DNA from: a virus
Length of the DNA: 51,402 bases
Strand: one strand, 5' to 3'
Virus record (IMG/VR): IMGVR_UViG_3300044977_000142
Coordinates: 1-51,402 of that record
Position 1 is the stretch's first letter. Each line of letters begins with the position of its first letter. A program made the position numbers and the translations under genes. The notes under the pieces were generated by a model, which made no database searches, was not told the DNA's origin, and saw only the letters and a list, made by a program, of their open reading frames with translations. Below, one piece after another: positions 46,878 through 51,402 of the stretch.

Positions 46878-47266
46878 GAGTACGATCCTGACACAGTCTG
46901 CCCACTCCCCGGCACGACGAGCAATCCAAACGAAGTCGGCAGGTTGACCACATAAATCCCAACCGCGTTAGGAATAACATTGAGCGGTTTCGTCGTCGCC
47001 GTCAGCGTCGCCCCGTCATATATAACCCCCGGCGCCGACCCCGCGACAATCACGCTCACCCGCGCGATGCGTCCCGACGTCGCCTTCACCACGGTCGGCG
47101 CCGTCAGCCCCGCGAAATTTAAGACTCCCTCGACGTTCAGATACTGCTGCGTGAGATTCGCCAGTCCGGTGACGAGGTTCTTCAGTGTCGTTAAAACGTC
47201 GGAAATCGAACCGCCACCGGTCTGGGACTGGGCTGCTGCTGCGGGCTGTGTTGCGGGGGTCGCCAT
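46874..47266 (-). CDS. Small tail or virion protein
   Basis: 130 residues. Ala/Thr/Gln-rich start, a helical part (VLTTLKNLVTGLANLTQQYL) and beta strands (GRIARVSVIVAGSAPGVIYD, GIYVVNLPTSFGLLVVPGSG). Small proteins of this pattern lie beside the stabilisation protein in related phages. Its ATG stands just after the tRNA-like element and a T-rich stretch; no good ribosome site is visible. Confidence 0.7.
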   Translation of the reverse strand: MATPATQPAAAAQSQTGGGSISDVLTTLKNLVTGLANLTQQYLNVEGVLNFAGLTAPTVVKATSGRIARVSVIVAGSAPGVIYDGATLTATTKPLNVIPNAVGIYVVNLPTSFGLLVVPGSGQTVSGSYS

Positions 47267-47283
47267 GAGTTAGAAAAAAACGG

Positions 47284-47415
47284 GGCAAGAGGCAGGAATC
47301 GAACCTGCGATTGAGACGCGCTCTGGCCGATACACGGTATTCGTTTCGTTTCCCGCGTATCGACCGCAGACGTCTCTGCGTTTTGAGCGTGTGTCTACCA
47401 CTCCACCACTCTTGC
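47284..47415 (-). tRNA. tRNA-like element, Leu-like arms, interrupted by hairpins
   Basis: Acceptor arms GCAAGAG/CTCTTGC, a D-arm region TGGTGGAGTGGTAGACACA of class II (Leu) type, and a perfect T-arm GCAGG-TTCGATT-CCTGC are present. The middle is about 45-55 bases too long. CGCTC and GAGCG can pair as an anticodon stem with some 60 bases between them, holding a hairpin CGCAGA-GACG-TCTGCG and a 12-pair stem (GTCGATACGCGG with CCGTGTATCGGC). A CTCAAAA like the loop of tRNA-Leu(CAA) is visible but not closed normally. No anticodon is assigned; it could be a split, decayed or non-standard tRNA. Confidence 0.45.
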
Positions 47416-47420
47416 CATAG

Positions 47421-49550
47421 CTAAAATTTCCCATCCGGCGAAAACCGGTACCGAAGTGCCCCGATCCGCCAAAATGAACCTAGGTCTTGGCTGGATATCC
47501 TGATGGATACGAGCCGGCCGCGCAATCGGGTATTGAAGTACTTGGTGGCCTGCGTCACGGAGTATGGGCCAAACGTCTGCGGGGTATCGCCCGGGTAATT
47601 CGCCACAAGGAAAGTGATCTGCACGGTCGCCGTCTTCGCCGCGTCGTACATCCCCCACTTCATATCCGGCCACACCAGGTCGACAAACGTCTTAAAGTCC
47701 CCCTCCGCCAGCGCGAAATACCCCGTTTGGAAAAACGGCGCCATGGCCTGCCCGTCAGCGTCATTCGAGGTCTCATGCTGCTGCAGCAGTAACGTCGTCG
47801 GATCAGCCCCAATCGGCGGTCCCAGCACCGACTGATCCACCCACGCCGTGCGCCCGAGAGTGCCGTAGTCCCAGACGTTGAGATACGTGTTGTACTTCAC
47901 GTAGGAGTCGACCTCGCCGGTACCGCCCAGAATCGACGCGTAGAACCACTGGATCTCGCCGAACAGAGAATTGACCGCCACGCGGATTTTCTGCGCGCGG
48001 GTGACGCCGGAGACGGGGTCAATCGAGGTATCGAGGTTCTGGAATACGGCGTCCCACACGGGGCACGGCAGCGGGAGCACGCCTTCGCCGCCGAGCGTGA
48101 AGAACTGCGACGGAGCCATCCAGTAATAGATGCCGTTCATGCTGGCCGCGGCCTTACGCCCGATGAGCCCGCAGCCGGTACCGATCTGGTTAAACGAGTA
48201 GACGTATGGTGGCCCGATATATTGCATCGACCACACGCCGATATCGGTCCAGACGACGGCCTGCTGCGGTCCCTGCACGCAGCCGATGATCCTCGAGCCT
48301 TTCGGGATGCGATACGAGCCCGCCTGGTTCGTCGGGAGCGCGATCCACTGGTTGAAGTTATTGACGTCACACCAGTTGATGAGCAGCGGGTCCTGAATCC
48401 CGGTCGCGGTCGAGCCCCACGCCACGATCTGCCGCTGCGGCATGGCCACGAAGATGCCGTCATTGACCGGCGGCGCGGCCGGGATAATCGTCGCGTAGGC
48501 GGCGTTGGGATCCCATTGGTAGATCGGCTGGAACGGCGTCGCACCTGAGGGCTGATCCCGATCCGGGCACGCGATGAGAATCTCGCCCCAGTTGTCGAGC
48601 GTCCAGTCGATCGCGTCGATGTCGACACCGCTGGTCGGCGTGACGGTATTGCCGGTCCCGTAGCCGCCGGTCCCGTAGCCGCCGACGCCGTAGCCCGTCC
48701 CACCCGGGATGGTCCCCTCGCCGAAGCTGTAGATGTACTGCGCGTTGCCGTTATTCAGCGTGCCGGTCGCGGTCGCCGTCGCGGGATTGTTCGCGATGAT
48801 GTGAAAGTTGTTCACGTCCACGATCGATTGGACGACGTAGTTGCCGTAGAAGGTGACGCCGCCGACGGTGGTCGGAACGAGTACGGGGAACGTGTCGCCG
48901 ACGGCGTAGGTGTACAGCGGGAGGGTGACGGTCGCGGTGACCGAGCCCGCCATGGTCGTGAAGATGGGCAGCACGGCGGTCGTGGACGAGCTCGTCGCGG
49001 GATTGAGGTTTCCGAGGATGTCTTCGGATAGAACCGTGTAGGCATTCGCGCCGAGGAAGCCGTCAGGGTCGCAGGGGTAGAGCCCGAACAGGATGATGCC
49101 GCCAATCGCGATCTGGGTCGTGATGTAGACGGAGTCGTAGTTCGTGATGCCGGTCACGGTGTTGTCGGTGATCTGGACGATCGCCGAGCCCATGGTCGTG
49201 GCGAGCAGCGGCGCGGGGTCGTCTGTGATCGCGGATGGGGTGATGTTCTGTAGGGTGCCGTTGGTGATCACGGCGAGTTCGGCGGATGGCGTGCCGGTGA
49301 TGGTCTGGGTACCGACGGCGAGATGGGAGGTGTCGTTGAGGTCTTCCCAGGCCCAGAGGGCGCGGACTATGGCGGGGAGGGGGATGCCATAGAAGCGGGT
49401 GTAGCCGCCGAGTTTTTGGACGAGGGCCCCGAGTACTGGATCTGGAAACCAACGAATAAGTTGGCTGGACGAGACGCCGGAGTTCTCGTTAAGAGCTGGA
49501 GTTTGCTGGGTGTTAACTCCGGGGTAGAGCTTCAATACGGCGTGGGGCAT
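47421..49550 (-). CDS. P22 gp10-like stabilisation protein (tail accessory)
   Basis: 709 residues, beta-rich. LYPGVNTQQTPALNENSGVS starts the protein; QLIRWFPDPVLGALVQKLGG and the repeated blades (for example RQIVAWGSTATGIQDPLLIN, PKGSRIIGCVQGPQQAVVWT) match the beta-propeller type of P22 gp10/ phage stabilisation proteins, which extend the tail and hold DNA in the head. A Gly-rich repeat (TGYGVGGYGTGGYGTG) lies near 285-300. Located between the tail adaptor and the injection proteins, as expected. Confidence 0.8.
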   Translation of the reverse strand: MPHAVLKLYPGVNTQQTPALNENSGVSSSQLIRWFPDPVLGALVQKLGGYTRFYGIPLPAIVRALWAWEDLNDTSHLAVGTQTITGTPSAELAVITNGTLQNITPSAITDDPAPLLATTMGSAIVQITDNTVTGITNYDSVYITTQIAIGGIILFGLYPCDPDGFLGANAYTVLSEDILGNLNPATSSSTTAVLPIFTTMAGSVTATVTLPLYTYAVGDTFPVLVPTTVGGVTFYGNYVVQSIVDVNNFHIIANNPATATATGTLNNGNAQYIYSFGEGTIPGGTGYGVGGYGTGGYGTGNTVTPTSGVDIDAIDWTLDNWGEILIACPDRDQPSGATPFQPIYQWDPNAAYATIIPAAPPVNDGIFVAMPQRQIVAWGSTATGIQDPLLINWCDVNNFNQWIALPTNQAGSYRIPKGSRIIGCVQGPQQAVVWTDIGVWSMQYIGPPYVYSFNQIGTGCGLIGRKAAASMNGIYYWMAPSQFFTLGGEGVLPLPCPVWDAVFQNLDTSIDPVSGVTRAQKIRVAVNSLFGEIQWFYASILGGTGEVDSYVKYNTYLNVWDYGTLGRTAWVDQSVLGPPIGADPTTLLLQQHETSNDADGQAMAPFFQTGYFALAEGDFKTFVDLVWPDMKWGMYDAAKTATVQITFLVANYPGDTPQTFGPYSVTQATKYFNTRLRGRLVSIRISSQDLGSFWRIGALRYRFSPDGKF

Positions 49551-49553
49551 GCA

Positions 49554-49760
49554 TCACGACTCGTTGGTCAGCACGTAGTACGCGATATTTTTCTTCGACT
49601 TTTCATCGTACAGCGCAACGACATGCGCCCATGCAACGGCGGGAGTATTCAGTAAATCAATTGCCGCTTTCTTCGCCTCTTCTCGTGTTACGAAGCCAGT
49701 CTGAGACCACGGCACGTAGTCCTCTGCTGTCACGTCGTTACAGTCACTATTCGATTGCAT
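49554..49760 (-). CDS. Small hypothetical tail-region protein
   Basis: 68 residues. YVPWSQTGFVTREEAKKAAI followed by AWAHVVALYDEKSKKNIAYY. It resembles small beta-alpha proteins found between adaptor and stabilisation genes. Function unknown. Confidence 0.65.
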   Translation of the reverse strand: MQSNSDCNDVTAEDYVPWSQTGFVTREEAKKAAIDLLNTPAVAWAHVVALYDEKSKKNIAYYVLTNES

Positions 49761-49763
49761 ACA

Positions 49764-50552
49764 TCATCGCGTTGGAGTAGCCGCAATCGGCGTCGAGTAC
49801 GGCGACCACGCCGATCCTTGGCCCTTCCTTCTGTTCTCCAGAGGGACAGCACCCAATCGCAATGCCTGATACTGTTTTTCGTACGATTGCGCCATTTCGG
49901 AATCATCCGCTGTTGCGGACCAGTTTCGCTGGTACGCACTGATGTATATCATGCTAGCTATCACTAACATGTCAGAATAGTATGCGGAAATATACGTATA
50001 CGCCGTATCCGCCACCCCCGCCGCAGCATTCTGATACAAACTAGGCGGACACGCCGTCCCGGTAACTCTCAAACTGTACGCAAAATTCGGCGCCGGCCCA
50101 AACAGAATATTCGTCGCGGAATCCTGCTCGCTACCGAAATTATCGCCGTACATGGCAAAGTATCGCGGCGCGCTCGCCGACGTCAGTCCGCCGTAGCAGT
50201 TCTGGATAAACTCCTTGCTTACCGGCGTCAGCGGCTGAGAGTTCACGACGGTGCCGTTGTAGAGCGTCACGATCTCCAGCGTCTGCACGACCTGGAAGTC
50301 GTTCACGGGTAGCGAGAACACATTCGCGCCGGCCGTCAGGGTGTAGATGTTGGAGGTCTGGGATGAGAGAAGGTCGAGGTCGCGCGAGATCCGTTGCTCG
50401 GCGTAGTTCAGAATCTGCGGAACGATGGTTTGTAGCGGCTCATCGACGAACGACCATAGTCCAGCCGTCTCGGAAGTCAGCGCGACTGCCATCACGCCGA
50501 TGTTCTGGATGTAGGCGTTGTAGCTGAGGGGGTTGGGAGTAGTAGTGGTCAT
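49764..50552 (-). CDS. Head-tail adaptor-like protein
   Basis: 262 residues. Repeated helices with LNYAEQRISRDLDLLSSQTS, a beta part (FSLPVNDFQVVQTLEIVTLY) and a C-terminal helix DMLVIASMIYISAYQRNWSA with Gln/Tyr-rich QSYEKQYQALRL. The pattern is that of podovirus adaptor proteins (P22 gp4-like region) that join portal and tail. It lies between the tailspike and the stabilisation gene. Confidence 0.7.
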   Translation of the reverse strand: MTTTTPNPLSYNAYIQNIGVMAVALTSETAGLWSFVDEPLQTIVPQILNYAEQRISRDLDLLSSQTSNIYTLTAGANVFSLPVNDFQVVQTLEIVTLYNGTVVNSQPLTPVSKEFIQNCYGGLTSASAPRYFAMYGDNFGSEQDSATNILFGPAPNFAYSLRVTGTACPPSLYQNAAAGVADTAYTYISAYYSDMLVIASMIYISAYQRNWSATADDSEMAQSYEKQYQALRLGAVPLENRRKGQGSAWSPYSTPIAATPTR

Positions 50553-50562
50553 GCAGGCAAGT

Positions 50563-51402
50563 TCACGCGCCTAGTATCCCGTAACTTTCTAGCACCGATA
50601 TCAGCGTTGATAGAACCTGACCACATTGCCCCGTAGTGGCACTTGACCCTGGAAAATTCGCAATGAGACCTCCTCCCGTGGGAGCGCCCCATCCCGTGTT
50701 CTTAGGCTGCGGCGTGTTTCCATTGAATCCCACTTCGGGGAGCACGACAGTCCCATTACCACCATTGTAAATAATGTTACTTGCCGATCCTACGGTAATC
50801 GTCGGCGCATTTTGAATCCAAGTAATGAAGTTTCCGACGCCGTTGCCGATGGTTATCGTAGATTCAAACTGAAGATTCAACGTACAGCCCGCGCATTGCT
50901 GGAATATCGAAGAGACAGCGTTGGCACCATCATTAAATGGTGTATAGATGTTCGCCGCGATCAGTTGAACTGCGCTGGATGAGGCGCCGTCGCAGAGAAT
51001 GTTGTTCGTAGTCGGAAATTGCCAGCGGCAGTTGTACAGCGTCAGCGAACACAAATTCAGTAACGGCGCCACGCCGCTATTGTGGATATGCACTCCATAG
51101 GAAGGAGAGCTTGCGCCAGACTCTCCAACGCAATCGTGCAGCCCTATTGGAAAGTGCGGCGCCTGGTCATCGGAGGCCCCAAGACGAATGAACACCCACG
51201 AGTCGCCACCGTTCTTAGCGAAGAACACGTTATAAAAATGGATGTGACCGGTGTTCAGTCCGCCATCGATGTAAAGGGCGGTGCTTCCAGATGTCGCATC
51301 CTGACTGTAGATTGAACCGCCAAAAAATGAGTTGGACTCCATGGAGCCGCCAGTGAGTCCGCCGACCCCGAAGTTGTCGGTCTGGCTCATGTAGACGGCC
51401 GC
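50563..51402 (-). CDS. Tailspike or tail fibre, C-terminal part (gene runs off the window)
   Basis: At least 280 codons; the frame stays open to the last base (GCGGCCGTCTAC before an internal ATG at 51390). Beta-strand-rich with short repeats (SGVAPLLNLCSLTLYNCRW, QFESTITIGNGVGNFITWIQ), a right-handed beta-helix pattern. The end (NTGWGAPTGGGLIANFPG, and a helical ESYGILGA) is a trimer-forming tip found in many phage spikes. It binds and probably cuts a host surface sugar. Confidence 0.7.
   Translation of the reverse strand, partial: AAVYMSQTDNFGVGGLTGGSMESNSFFGGSIYSQDATSGSTALYIDGGLNTGHIHFYNVFFAKNGGDSWVFIRLGASDDQAPHFPIGLHDCVGESGASSPSYGVHIHNSGVAPLLNLCSLTLYNCRWQFPTTNNILCDGASSSAVQLIAANIYTPFNDGANAVSSIFQQCAGCTLNLQFESTITIGNGVGNFITWIQNAPTITVGSASNIIYNGGNGTVVLPEVGFNGNTPQPKNTGWGAPTGGGLIANFPGSSATTGQCGQVLSTLISVLESYGILGA

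Noticed and set aside
47267-47283. T run after the tRNA-like T-arm as a terminator
   Set aside because: The stem next to the T run is not contiguous (12 bases separate the T-arm from the TTTTTTT), and the next gene starts directly after it.
1-51402. CRISPR arrays, rRNA, insertion sequences or integrase
   Set aside because: No repeated spacer structure, no rRNA-like sequence, no transposase or recombinase motif was seen by eye.

Overview
The window is one contiguous stretch of a tailed double-stranded DNA phage, probably a podovirus-like (short-tailed) phage of a Gram-negative, GC-rich host. The evidence is a large terminase, a P22-like portal, a P22 gp10-like stabilisation protein, a tail-adaptor protein, injection proteins and a tailspike, with no tape measure, tail sheath or tail tube. 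A CsrA-family protein, a GroES-like protein and Gram-negative-type lysis genes point to a proteobacterial host. I see no integrase, DNA polymerase or RNA polymerase. No major capsid gene is visible; it probably lies beyond the left edge. Both window ends cut genes, so this is not a complete genome.

Layout: (1) 1-12622, minus strand: packaging and head genes, read from right to left. A block of small genes starting with a ribbon-helix-helix (RHH) protein is followed by the terminase small subunit, a tRNA-Gln, terL, portal, a GroES-like co-chaperonin, a scaffold-like protein and small head proteins. (2) 12623-13848: two gene-poor control stretches flanking an HNH nuclease gene; they hold a promoter, palindromes and GATA/CTAT repeats. 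(3) 13849-21751: a Lar-like anti-restriction gene (+), a primase-helicase with an RHH protein (-), a glycoside-hydrolase-like gene plus csrA (+), and a VRR-NUC nuclease and SF2 helicase (-). (4) 21821-24199, plus strand: RecT-like annealing protein, Gp157 and small genes. (5) 24186-25399: a Cro-like repressor operon (-) facing a divergent promoter with an operator-like repeat. (6) 25502-34757, plus strand: about 30 tightly coupled small accessory genes, two methyltransferases and many Cys-rich mini-proteins. (7) 34653-51402, minus strand: lysis genes, tail fibres, two large injection proteins, a GIY-YIG endonuclease, a tRNA-like element, tail proteins and the tailspike.

Most neighbouring genes overlap by ATGA, GTGA or TTGA, so translational coupling is the rule, and several genes of 37-59 codons were placed from this pattern. 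The points most worth a second look are the phage CsrA with its near-consensus promoter, the tRNA-like element interrupted by hairpins at 47284-47415, the palindrome-rich control regions, the mini-protein cluster, and the GG-motif repeats shared by virion proteins. Functions are assigned by reading protein motifs by eye; no database search was run.
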